Assembly (NCBI GenBank): GCA_017433375.1
Contig: JAFRHG010000036.1
Coordinates: forward strand, 1 to 53,217
Source: Bacillota bacterium
GTDB taxonomy: Bacteria; Bacillota; Clostridia; Peptostreptococcales; Anaerovoracaceae
Length of the DNA: 53,217 nt
Direction: 5' to 3'
Shown here: piece after piece, positions 1 through 6,311 of the stretch
How the letters are laid out: each line of letters begins with the position of its first letter
How positions within the stretch are numbered: the first letter of the stretch is position 1
The notes under the pieces: model-generated
Seen by the model: the letters and a program-made list of their open reading frames with translations, nothing else
Told to the model about the DNA's origin: nothing
Databases searched by the model: none
Program-made: the position numbers and the translations under genes

Positions 1-148
1 GCACCCATGCTTTCATATTTCCGGCACCAACCTCTTATGGTTTCGCAATCGGCTCCTAATGAAGCTGCGATGGAACAATAGGATTCTCCCTTTTCAGTTC
101 TTCTTTGTACCGCCTCCATTTTTTCATCAGCAGTGAATCTACGCATTG
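1..148 (-). CDS. Transposase OrfA-type HTH protein, N-terminal part (partial)
   Basis: The reverse strand carries an open frame of 49 codons running off the window edge. The product starts MRRFTADEKMEAVQRR and continues through a helix-turn-helix-like stretch (SIAASLGADCETIRGW), as in the DNA-binding OrfA subunit of IS3-family transposases. A ribosome binding site (GGGAGG) lies 6 to 7 bases before the ATG at 148. This Shine-Dalgarno sequence forms one arm of the upstream inverted repeat. The C-terminus and any programmed frameshift into OrfB cannot be seen. Confidence 0.6.
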
Positions 149-154
149 AAAAAC

Positions 155-200
155 CTCCCAGATAAACAGTTTTATTATTTCAACTGTCTGCCTGGGAGGT
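155..200 (-). promoter_or_regulatory. Hairpin that can sequester the transposase ribosome binding site
   Basis: ACCTCCCAG (155-163) and CTGGGAGGT (192-200) are perfect 9-bp inverted repeats, and a nested ACAGTT/AACTGT pair sits at 168-173/182-187. In a reverse-strand transcript entering from outside the element, the first arm pairs with the GGGAGG ribosome binding site of the transposase. IS elements commonly use such a hairpin to block translation of read-through transcripts. Confidence 0.6.
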
Positions 201-244
201 AGCATATCACAGGGCCGGGGTCTGATGCTTTTTTCGGATAGTTC

Positions 245-1177
245 CTACTCCGTGAACAGGGGCGTGGAGTAGTAACGGTCGCCGGAATCCGGCAGGAGGA
301 CCACGATGGTCTTGTCTTTGTTTTCCGGCTTCTTCGCGTATTCGATCCCCGCGTGCAGGGCCGCGCCGGAGGAGATGCCCACAGAGATACCCTCCGTCTT
401 TGCCAGGTACTTCGCCGCGGCGAAGGCGTCCTCGCCCTCCGCCCGGAAGATCTCATCATAGACGCCTGTGTTCAGCACGTCAGGCACGAATCCCGCGCCG
501 ATGCCCTGGATCTTATGGGGACCGGCCTTGCCTTCGGAGAGCACGGGGGAGTCGCTGGGCTCCAGGGCGACGATCTTCACCTCCGGCTTCTTCTCCTTCA
601 GGAATTCGCCGGTTCCGGTGAGGGTCCCGCCGGTACCCACGCCGGCGATGAAGATGTCCACCGCGCCGTCGGTGTCCTTCCAGATTTCCGGACCCGTGGT
701 CGCCTTATGGACGGCCGGGTTGGCCGGGTTGACGAACTGTCCCGGAATGAAGCCGCCGGGGATCTCCTTCGCCAGTTCCTCCGCCTTATCGATGGCGCCC
801 TTCATGCCCTTGGCGCCCTCCGTCAGGACGATCTCCGCCCCGTAGGCCTTCAGGATGTTGCGCCGCTCCACGCTCATGGTTTCCGGCATGGTCAGGATGG
901 CCCGGTATCCCTTGGCCGCGGCCAGGACCGCCAGGCCGATGCCCGTATTTCCTGACGTGGGCTCGATGATGACGGAGCCCTCTTTCAGGACGCCCTTTGC
1001 CTCCGCGTCCTCGATCATGGATTTGGCGATCCTGTCCTTGACGCTGCCGGCAGGATTGAAGTATTCCACCTTCGCCAGAAGGGTCGCCTCCAGTCCCAGG
1101 TCCTTTTCCACGTTCACCAGCTCGACCAGCGGTGTGTTTCCGATCAGTCCAATGATTCCCTTGTAAATGTTAGCCAT
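245..1177 (-). CDS. cysK: Cysteine synthase A (O-acetylserine sulfhydrylase)
   Basis: This PLP enzyme condenses O-acetylserine with sulfide to give L-cysteine in the cytosol. The 310-residue length is normal for CysK. Visible motifs are the PLP lysine in NPAGSVKDR (K47), the substrate loop EPTSGNTGIGLA, the phosphate-binding GTGGTLTGTG, GIGAGFVP, and PDSGDRY near the C-terminus. The start has a strong ribosome binding site (GGAGGTACATACAAATG). It lies 39 bp downstream of metY on the same strand, so the two are probably one operon driven by the promoter at 2552-2580. The divergent Rrf2 regulator is a likely controller. A cystathionine beta-synthase is unlikely because there is no C-terminal CBS region. 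Confidence 0.95.
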   Translation of the reverse strand: MANIYKGIIGLIGNTPLVELVNVEKDLGLEATLLAKVEYFNPAGSVKDRIAKSMIEDAEAKGVLKEGSVIIEPTSGNTGIGLAVLAAAKGYRAILTMPETMSVERRNILKAYGAEIVLTEGAKGMKGAIDKAEELAKEIPGGFIPGQFVNPANPAVHKATTGPEIWKDTDGAVDIFIAGVGTGGTLTGTGEFLKEKKPEVKIVALEPSDSPVLSEGKAGPHKIQGIGAGFVPDVLNTGVYDEIFRAEGEDAFAAAKYLAKTEGISVGISSGAALHAGIEYAKKPENKDKTIVVLLPDSGDRYYSTPLFTE

Positions 1178-1216
1178 TTGTATGTACCTCCAAAATGTAC
1201 TGTTGCCTTTGTAAGA

Positions 1217-2500
1217 TTATTTCGCTGCCGCGAATCCCTTCTTCAGGTCTTCTATTATATCATCGATGTGCTCCGTGCCAATGGACAGGCGGATAGTTCC
1301 CGGGGAAATTCCCTGATCCGCCAGCTCCTCCTCCGTCAGCTGGGAGTGGGTCGTGGTCGCCGGATGGATCACCAGGCTCTTCACATCCGCCACGTTGGCC
1401 AGCAGGGAGAAGATCTCCAGGCCGTCGATGAACTTCCAGGCTGCCTCCTGCCCGCCTTTGATCTCAAAGGTGAAGATGGAGCCGCCGCCCTGGGGGAAGA
1501 ACCGCTCGTACACCCTGTGGTCCGGGTGGTCCGGCAGGGACGGATGGTTGACCTTCGCCACCTGGGGATGGCCGGCCAGGAACTCCAGCACCTTCTTCGT
1601 ATTCTCCACGTGCCGGTCCAGCCGCAGGGACAGGGTCTCCACGCCCTGGAGCAGCAGGAAGGCGCTGAAGGGCGAGATGGTGGCGCCCGTATCCCTCAGC
1701 AGGATGGCCCGGATGTAGGTCACGAAGGCCGCCGGTCCCACCGCGTCATAGAAGGATACACCGTGGTAGCTGGGGTTGGGGTCCGCGATGTTGCCGAATT
1801 TGCCGCTGGCCTTCCAGTCGAACTTCCCGGATTCCACGATGATCCCGCCCAGGGTCGTTCCGTGGCCGCCCAGGAACTTGGTCGCCGAATGGACCACGAT
1901 GTCCGCCCCGTGCTCGATGGGCCGGATCAGGTAAGGCGTCCCGAAGGTGTTGTCGATGACCAAAGGCAATCCGTGCCGGTGGGCGATCTCCGCGACGGCA
2001 TCGATGTCGGGGATGTCGCTGTTGGGGTTGCCCAGGGTCTCCAGGAAGATCGCCCGGGTGTTGTCCTGGATGGCCGCCTCCACTTCCTTCAGATCGTGGG
2101 CGTCCACGAAGCTGGTGGTGATTCCGTACTGGGGCAGGGTGTGCTCCAGCAGGTTGAAGGTCCCGCCGTAGATGGTTTTCTGGGCGACGATGTGGCCGCC
2201 GTTGGCCGCCAGGGCCTGGATGGCGTAGGTGATGGCCGCCGCGCCGGAGGCCAGGGCCAGTGCCGCACTGCCTCCCTCTAGGGCCGCCACCCTCTGTTCC
2301 AGGACATCCTGGGTGGAGTTGGTCAGCCTGCCGTAGATGTTGCCCGCGTCCGCCAGACCGAACCGGTCCGCCGCGTGCTGCGCGTTGTGGAATACATAGG
2401 CCGTCGTCGCGTAGATGGGGACGGCCCGGGCATCGGTAGCCGGATCCGGCTGTTCCTGTCCTACATGTAGCTGCAGGGTCTCAAATCTGTATCCGCTCAT
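1217..2500 (-). CDS. metY: O-acetylhomoserine sulfhydrylase (Cys/Met metabolism PLP enzyme)
   Basis: The product has 427 residues of the gamma-family of Cys/Met metabolism PLP enzymes, which make homocysteine from O-acetylhomoserine and sulfide. The Schiff-base lysine is in VVHSATKFLGGHGT (K208). The cofactor aspartate is in VIDNTFGTPY, and the intersubunit region is YGRLTNSTQDVLEQR. The length and the N-terminal RFETLQLHVGQEQPDPATDARA match O-acetylhomoserine sulfhydrylases better than cystathionine lyases, which are about 380 residues. The start follows AAAGGAGAACAGC. It is the first gene of the metY-cysK unit, so sulfide assimilation into cysteine and homocysteine is co-expressed. Confidence 0.92.
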   Translation of the reverse strand: MSGYRFETLQLHVGQEQPDPATDARAVPIYATTAYVFHNAQHAADRFGLADAGNIYGRLTNSTQDVLEQRVAALEGGSAALALASGAAAITYAIQALAANGGHIVAQKTIYGGTFNLLEHTLPQYGITTSFVDAHDLKEVEAAIQDNTRAIFLETLGNPNSDIPDIDAVAEIAHRHGLPLVIDNTFGTPYLIRPIEHGADIVVHSATKFLGGHGTTLGGIIVESGKFDWKASGKFGNIADPNPSYHGVSFYDAVGPAAFVTYIRAILLRDTGATISPFSAFLLLQGVETLSLRLDRHVENTKKVLEFLAGHPQVAKVNHPSLPDHPDHRVYERFFPQGGGSIFTFEIKGGQEAAWKFIDGLEIFSLLANVADVKSLVIHPATTTHSQLTEEELADQGISPGTIRLSIGTEHIDDIIEDLKKGFAAAK

Positions 2501-2551
2501 TGCTGTTCTCCTTTTCTTAATGGTTCATACCCCTTTCTTTCGGGCACGGCC

Positions 2552-2580
2552 ATATTAACACTATTTACCCAGTGTGTCAA
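2552..2580 (-). promoter_or_regulatory. metY-cysK promoter with inverted repeat in the spacer
   Basis: The reverse strand reads TTGACA (2580-2575), a 17-bp spacer, then TAATAT (2557-2552). An inverted repeat ACACT-N8-AGTGT (2558-2575) fills the spacer exactly. That position fits an operator that would block polymerase. The divergent Rrf2 protein is the obvious candidate binder, but this is inference. Confidence 0.7.
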
Positions 2581-2599
2581 TAGGTCTTTTGATTTTTTG

Positions 2600-2629
2600 T
2601 TGAAAAAAATATTCACCTTGTAGTACAAT
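2600..2629 (+). promoter_or_regulatory. Promoter of the Rrf2 regulator
   Basis: TTGAAA (2600-2605) and TACAAT (2624-2629) are separated by 18 bp, 48 bp before the Rrf2 start codon. It faces away from the metY promoter across a short shared intergenic region. Confidence 0.55.
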
Positions 2630-2677
2630 AGGCGATAAGCGGGAGGAAGGTCCCTTTTCCGCGGAACGGAGGCACGG

Positions 2678-3100
2678 ATGATTTCAACAAAAGGACGCTA
2701 CGCCCTGCGCATTATGATCGATCTGGCGCAGCATGAAGGCGAAGGCAACATTCCCCTCAGGGATATCGCCCAGAGACAGGAGATCTCCAAGAAGTACCTG
2801 GAGATCATCGTCAAGGATCTGGTGAAGAGCGGTTTCCTCCGCGGCGTTTCCGGAAAAGGCGGCGGCTACAGCCTCTGCCGGAAGGCGGAGGAATATACGG
2901 TGGGGGAGATCCTGGAGCTCATGGAGGGCAGCCTGGCCCCCGTCGCCTGCCTCATGGAAAACGCGGAGCCCTGCCCCCGGGCCGACACCTGCTCGACCCT
3001 GCCCATGTGGGAGGAGTATTACGAGATGATCCACAGCTTCTTCTACGGGAAAAAACTCAGCGATCTCATCGGCTCCCGGGATCCGGTGTATTATATTTAA
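2678..3100 (+). CDS. Rrf2-family transcriptional regulator (CymR/IscR-like)
   Basis: A 140-residue Rrf2-family winged-helix repressor. The N-terminus MISTKGRYALRIMIDLA, the recognition region (QEISKKYLEIIVKDL) and the wing GVSGKGGGYSL are typical. Three cysteines at about 91, 99 and 105 (CLMENAEPCPRADTC) sit where IscR-type members ligate an iron-sulfur cluster. The Firmicutes cysteine regulator CymR normally has no such set. Divergence from metY-cysK suggests control of cysteine synthesis. The sensed signal could be an Fe-S cluster, redox state or a CysK complex, and this cannot be settled here. The start follows ACGGAGGCACGG. Confidence 0.88.
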   Translation: MISTKGRYALRIMIDLAQHEGEGNIPLRDIAQRQEISKKYLEIIVKDLVKSGFLRGVSGKGGGYSLCRKAEEYTVGEILELMEGSLAPVACLMENAEPCPRADTCSTLPMWEEYYEMIHSFFYGKKLSDLIGSRDPVYYI

Positions 3101-3138
3101 GGCCGGATGAACTGATCAGTGATTTGTGGTGACACAGT

Positions 3139-3172
3139 GAGCCGCCTCGCGGACTTCTCCGCGGGGCGGCTC
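3139..3172 (+). terminator. Hairpin terminator after the Rrf2 gene
   Basis: GAGCCGCC-T-CGCGG (3139-3152) pairs with CCGCG-G-GGCGGCTC (3159-3172) around a 6-base loop. The stem is very stable and followed by TTCGGTGTT. The U-tract is weak, so termination is likely but not certain. Confidence 0.5.
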
Positions 3173-3215
3173 TTCGGTGTTCAGACTAACCGTTGCTTTT
3201 GCTTATGCTCCGGCC

Positions 3216-4109
3216 TCAGTCGCTTTGAAAGCTGAGGATGATCTCGCCGGTGTCCGTGCTGGCGATGATGGTGTGCGGTCCGCCTGCTTCCTTCACGATG
3301 GCCGGCGCCTCATCGATTTCCCGGTCATCCTGTCCCGGCTCGCTGATGGTGATCTCTCCGCTGTCCGCCTTTAGGTCCAGCCCGTACTCCGCCTTGGCGA
3401 GGGTGGTGTCGATCTCGATGTCGCCGGTATCCGTCTTTGCCTGGAGACGTTCCATGAACTTCCCCTGCAGGTTCGCGTCTCCCGTGTCCGTTTCCGCGAC
3501 CAGGCCGCCGCTGCGTACGCCTTCCATGTTGACGTTGCCGGTGTTCAGTTCGATCCTGGCGTTCTTCCAGGCGACGCCCAGGCAGTTGATGTCACCGATC
3601 TCGCTGCTGGCGGTCAGGGACTCCAGCACCTCGTCGGGGACGCAGATCAGGACTTCCGGATTCCAGGGCGCGTCGGACGTGCTGAAGCTGATTCCGCTGA
3701 CGTCCTTTGCCCCCGCATCTATGGTCAATACCCCTTTTTCCACTTTGATTTCCGGCTTGTCCGCGTTCTCCCCGCAGATTATGCTGACCTGGTTCGGCTC
3801 GATGAGGGCGGCTTCCTTCTCCGTCAGAAGATCCTGGTCCGCGAGCCATTTCTCGCTTTTGTAAAAGTCTCTTCCCACGATCCAGTAATCCGCGTATCCG
3901 GTCACGGCGACGGACTGAAAGTCCTCCACCGTCTGGCTGATCACCGTCCGCTCTCCCGGATCCCCCTGGATCCAGTCGTACTTTTCGGCTATCTTGTTTA
4001 TGCCCTCGAATCCGCCGGCGGCCACGCCGATGATGGTGCAGACGAGGCCGACGAAGAATACCGCCGCGCAGATGATGAAGAATTTGGCCAGGTTACTGAG
4101 CGTTCTCAT
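3216..4109 (-). CDS. DUF4097 family membrane-anchored beta-helix protein
   Basis: The 297-residue protein has an N-terminal membrane segment (about residues 8-31) followed by an extracytoplasmic region. The C-terminal half carries repeated turns of the type (D/N)TG(D/N/E) (NTGNVNMEG, DTGDANLQG, DTGDIEIDT, DSGEITISE, DTGEIILSF), the signature of DUF4097 beta-strand repeats. I chose the ATG at 4109, where AGAGGGGGTGCCGGAT gives a well-spaced ribosome binding site, over an in-frame GTG at 4118. The gene overlaps the end of the DUF1700 gene by 17 bp, so translation is probably coupled. PadR, DUF1700 and DUF4097 sets are common in Firmicutes and are thought to act in envelope homeostasis. No enzymatic role is visible. 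Confidence 0.85.
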   Translation of the reverse strand: MRTLSNLAKFFIICAAVFFVGLVCTIIGVAAGGFEGINKIAEKYDWIQGDPGERTVISQTVEDFQSVAVTGYADYWIVGRDFYKSEKWLADQDLLTEKEAALIEPNQVSIICGENADKPEIKVEKGVLTIDAGAKDVSGISFSTSDAPWNPEVLICVPDEVLESLTASSEIGDINCLGVAWKNARIELNTGNVNMEGVRSGGLVAETDTGDANLQGKFMERLQAKTDTGDIEIDTTLAKAEYGLDLKADSGEITISEPGQDDREIDEAPAIVKEAGGPHTIIASTDTGEIILSFQSD

Positions 4110-4791
4110 ATCCGGCACCCCCTCTCATGTTCTCATACTTTTTCATCTTCCGCTTTTCGTTGAGCCTGCGCGCTACCCTGGCCAGCCACCGGATCAGCTC
4201 CCTCGTTCCGATGAAGGCGCCGACCCCGGCCGCTGCCGCGACCGCGATGCTGATCAGGCCGAAGCCGATGAGCATCACCGCGGTGGTGCCCGCTGTGCCG
4301 ATGGCTGCGCATCCGGCAGCGATGAAGGCGATGCCGGCGACGGCCGCGGCGATAATGCCGCAGTAGACGCTGATCATGATGGACAGGGCGGATACGATGA
4401 TTCCGATGGCTGCGCATCCGATGGCGATGGCCAGCGGGATGGATACCGGCGCGCTGCAGATGCCGATGATCACCCACCAGACCGCGGAGATCTTATGCCC
4501 CACAGAGACCTTCTCTCCTCCGGCGGCCGGTTCTCCCTCGAGGATCCGCGTTGCGTATTCCGTGCGGATCTGCTTCGCCGCCGCCTTCGGGCTGCCGATC
4601 TCCTCAACGATCTTCTGTTCCGTTTCCTCCCGCAGCTGCTGCGCCTCTTCCTCGGTCATCCCCGATGCGTCCAGGGATTCCAGCACATCATCGAAGTATT
4701 CCTCATAAAACTGCGTGGCGGCTACGATCTCTTCCGGCGGAAGTTTCCGCAGTTCATTTCTCAGGTCCTGTATGAATTCGGATCTGGTCAT
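4093..4791 (-). CDS. DUF1700 (HAAS domain) integral membrane protein
   Basis: A 232-residue protein. An N-terminal helical HAAS-type domain (about 1-85, MTRSEFIQDLRNELRKLPPE and FYEEYFDDVLESL) is followed by three or more hydrophobic spans (about 103-125, 127-160, 165-195) rich in Ala, Gly and Ile. The tail is short and basic. HAAS/DUF1700 proteins are standard partners of PadR regulators and DUF4097 proteins. The start codon overlaps the PadR stop codon (ATGA), and AAGGGGGAACGGACAA provides the ribosome binding site. A longer in-frame upstream extension is only a shadow of the PadR gene. Confidence 0.88.
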   Translation of the reverse strand: MTRSEFIQDLRNELRKLPPEEIVAATQFYEEYFDDVLESLDASGMTEEEAQQLREETEQKIVEEIGSPKAAAKQIRTEYATRILEGEPAAGGEKVSVGHKISAVWWVIIGICSAPVSIPLAIAIGCAAIGIIVSALSIMISVYCGIIAAAVAGIAFIAAGCAAIGTAGTTAVMLIGFGLISIAVAAAAGVGAFIGTRELIRWLARVARRLNEKRKMKKYENMRGGAGYENAQ

Positions 4792-5135
4792 TTGTCCGTT
4801 CCCCCTTTCTCTTCTGTTGCCTTTGCACCATCTCCGTCGAGAAGTTTCTCGATGGCCAGCTTGTAGGCGATCCACTGGCTCCGGTATTCCGCGAGCTGCT
4901 TGCGGCCCTTTTCCGTGATGGTGTAGTACCGTCTGTTTCTGCCCTGATACGGCTGGTCGTAGGTCTGGCACAGCTCATCCTTTTGGAGCCGCCGCAGTAC
5001 CGGGTACAGGGTTGACTCGGATACAGTGATGGCGCTCTTCATCTGCTGTGTGATCTCATAGCCGTAGGTATCCCCTCGCGACAGTATGGCGAGGGCGCAG
5101 GCGTCGAGCAGACTTGATTCGATCTTGAATCCCAT
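4788..5135 (-). CDS. PadR family transcriptional regulator
   Basis: A 115-residue PadR-type winged helix protein. The N-terminal part (LLDACALAILSRGDTYGYEI), the recognition helix region (SESTLYPVLRRLQKDEL) and the wing GRNRRYYTITEKGRKQL are diagnostic. The short C-terminal helix matches PadR subfamily 2. It is the first gene of a three-gene operon with DUF1700 and DUF4097 and probably represses it: a near-perfect 25-bp palindrome overlaps its own -10 element. The start follows AAGGAGGTAAAC. The effector is unknown. Confidence 0.93.
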   Translation of the reverse strand: MGFKIESSLLDACALAILSRGDTYGYEITQQMKSAITVSESTLYPVLRRLQKDELCQTYDQPYQGRNRRYYTITEKGRKQLAEYRSQWIAYKLAIEKLLDGDGAKATEEKGGTDK

Positions 5136-5173
5136 GTTTACCTCCTTATTTCCTGCTATTGTTATCCCTCGTG

Positions 5174-5206
5174 CAATACTATACGCCGTATAATATTGTT
5201 TGTCAA
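5174..5206 (-). promoter_or_regulatory. padR operon promoter and palindromic operator
   Basis: The reverse strand has TTGACA (5206-5201), 17 bp, then TATAGT (5183-5178). A palindrome centred on 5186 covers 5174-5198 (CAATACTATACG, C, CGTATAATATTG) with a single mismatched pair. It includes the -10 element and is a strong candidate for autorepression by PadR. Confidence 0.7.
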
Positions 5207-5249
5207 CACATAATTGCGGAAAAAGTAAATATTTTTTCCCGGCCCTTTC

Positions 5250-5289
5250 TGCTATAATGGGAACAGAAGCGGATAATCATCAATATGAT
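5250..5289 (+). promoter_or_regulatory. Ferritin promoter (extended -10) and possible operator
   Basis: TGCTATAAT (5250-5258) is an extended -10 element with no good -35. Just downstream lies ATCAT-CAAT-ATGAT (5276-5289), a short inverted repeat in the leader that could bind an iron- or redox-responsive repressor. The operator part is speculative. Confidence 0.45.
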
Positions 5290-5317
5290 CATGCAATAAA
5301 TGAAAGGAGAACCGATT

Positions 5318-5833
5318 ATGTTATCAGCCAAAGTAAAGGATCTGCTGAACGCGCAGGTCAACGCGGAATTCTATTCCGCCTATCTCTATCTGGACTTTTC
5401 CAATTACTATAAGGACGAGGGTCTGGACGGCTACGCCAACTGGTACTACATTCAGGCGCAGGAGGAGCGGGATCACGCCATGCTCTTCATCCAGTACCTG
5501 CAGCAGAACGGCGAGCCCGTCGTTCTGGAAGCCATCGACAAGCCGGACATGAACTACGGCGGCTTCATCGATCCCCTGAAAGAAGGCGCCAAGCACGAGC
5601 GCCACGTGACGGATCTGATCAACACCATCTACGCCGCGGCCCATGAGGAGAAGGACTTCCGGACCATGCAGTTCCTCGACTGGTTCGTCAAGGAGCAGGC
5701 GGAAGAAGAAGACAACGCGGACAACAACGTACAGAAGTTCGAGCTCTTCGGCGGAGACGCCAAGGGCCTGTACATGCTGGACAACGAACTGAAGGCGCGT
5801 GTCTACGCGGCGCCTTCCCTGGTCCTCGACTAA
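5318..5833 (+). CDS. ftnA: Ferritin (non-heme)
   Basis: A 171-residue ferritin that oxidises and stores iron in a 24-mer cage. The four-helix bundle is evident. The ferroxidase-site residues lie in NAEFYSAYLYLDF (helix A), EERDHAMLF (helix B, Glu-Glu and His) and FVKEQAEEEDN (helices C/D). An earlier in-frame ATG exists at 5300, but AAAGGAGAACCGATT is placed correctly only for 5318. It diverges from the PadR operon. A non-terminator hairpin (5853-5872) follows the stop. The real terminator is probably at 6261-6293, which would give a long non-coding 3' region. Confidence 0.95.
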   Translation: MLSAKVKDLLNAQVNAEFYSAYLYLDFSNYYKDEGLDGYANWYYIQAQEERDHAMLFIQYLQQNGEPVVLEAIDKPDMNYGGFIDPLKEGAKHERHVTDLINTIYAAAHEEKDFRTMQFLDWFVKEQAEEEDNADNNVQKFELFGGDAKGLYMLDNELKARVYAAPSLVLD

Positions 5834-5889
5834 GAACGGACCTGGGGCCGGATGCCCGGAGCCCTTCGGGCAGCATCAATATGACGCAT

Positions 5890-5939
5890 TTCAGCGGCAG
5901 CTGATCGGGACACATTGAAATCCCGTCGCTGCCGCTGAA
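5890..5939. repeat. Long inverted repeat downstream of ferritin
   Basis: TTCAGCGGCAGC (5890-5901) and GCTGCCGCTGAA (5928-5939) are perfect 12-bp inverted repeats with an inner GGGA/TCCC pair. The loop contains ACATTGAAATCCC, which recurs at 9716-9728 in the gltX leader. No U-tract follows, so this is not a standard terminator. Confidence 0.6.
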
Positions 5940-6003
5940 CTATTATTGGCTCCGTGGCGCTCCCGACGGCCGGCAGGCCGTGCATGGCTTCCCCACCGGC
6001 CGA

Positions 6004-6260
6004 TTTGTTGTAAATCTTCTAATTGCTATCAACTTCAGTTCGATTTCCCTCTCTGGACGGCGCCTCCGAGCGCCGAAACTCAACTGCTTTCCCTCGTTAC
6101 GCGGAGATTTACAACAGATTTGATCAAAAGTGTTGTAAATCAACGCTTGTTTCTAAATGACAGTTGCATTTGCAACCGAAAACAGGTTCTCTGGCTGGTC
6201 TTTGTTGTTAATTCGATCTTAATTCCGAAAAACAGTTGCATTCGCGGGCCATCAGGACAG
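6004..6260. repeat. Dispersed intergenic repeat, copy 1 (possible ncRNA)
   Basis: This stretch aligns with 52829-53090 over roughly 230-260 bp. A 27-bp identical core lies at 6075-6101 (identical to 52899-52925). It is followed by ATTTACAACA, an arm separation, then TGTTGTAAA, and later GGTCTTTGTTGTT in both copies. Both copies end just before a terminator hairpin. That combination fits a small RNA gene or a small non-autonomous element. The transcribed strand is not certain. Confidence 0.6.
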
Positions 6261-6293
6261 AAAAAAACCGCTGCACGGAGCAGCGGTTTTTTT
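6261..6293. terminator. Bidirectional intrinsic terminator
   Basis: A7-CCGCTGC (to 6274), a 5-base loop, then GCAGCGG-T7 (6280-6293). A/T tracts on both sides let it stop ferritin-side transcription (plus) and the dihydropyrimidinase transcript (minus), whose stop codon is at 6312. Confidence 0.85.
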
Positions 6294-6311
6294 ACTGTTA
6301 CTGTGGTCGGT

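Larger units (their letters stand above)
1..209 (-). mobile_element. End of an IS3-like insertion sequence (truncated by window edge)
   Basis: Read on the reverse strand, the element begins near 209 with TGATATGCT. A hairpin follows at 155-200, and then a transposase OrfA start codon at 148. A TG-starting end, a hairpin-bearing leader and a short HTH OrfA are the usual arrangement at the left end of IS3/IS150-type elements. The rest of the element, the other inverted repeat and any target duplication lie outside the window, so family assignment rests on layout only. Confidence 0.6.
5834..6311. other. Non-coding region: hairpins and dispersed repeat
   Basis: No convincing gene is present between ferritin and dihydropyrimidinase. 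The stretch holds a small hairpin (5853-5872), a long hairpin (5890-5939), ACGGCC-GGCA-GGCCGT (near 5967-5985), copy 1 of the dispersed repeat (about 6004-6260) and a bidirectional terminator (6261-6293). Confidence 0.6.
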
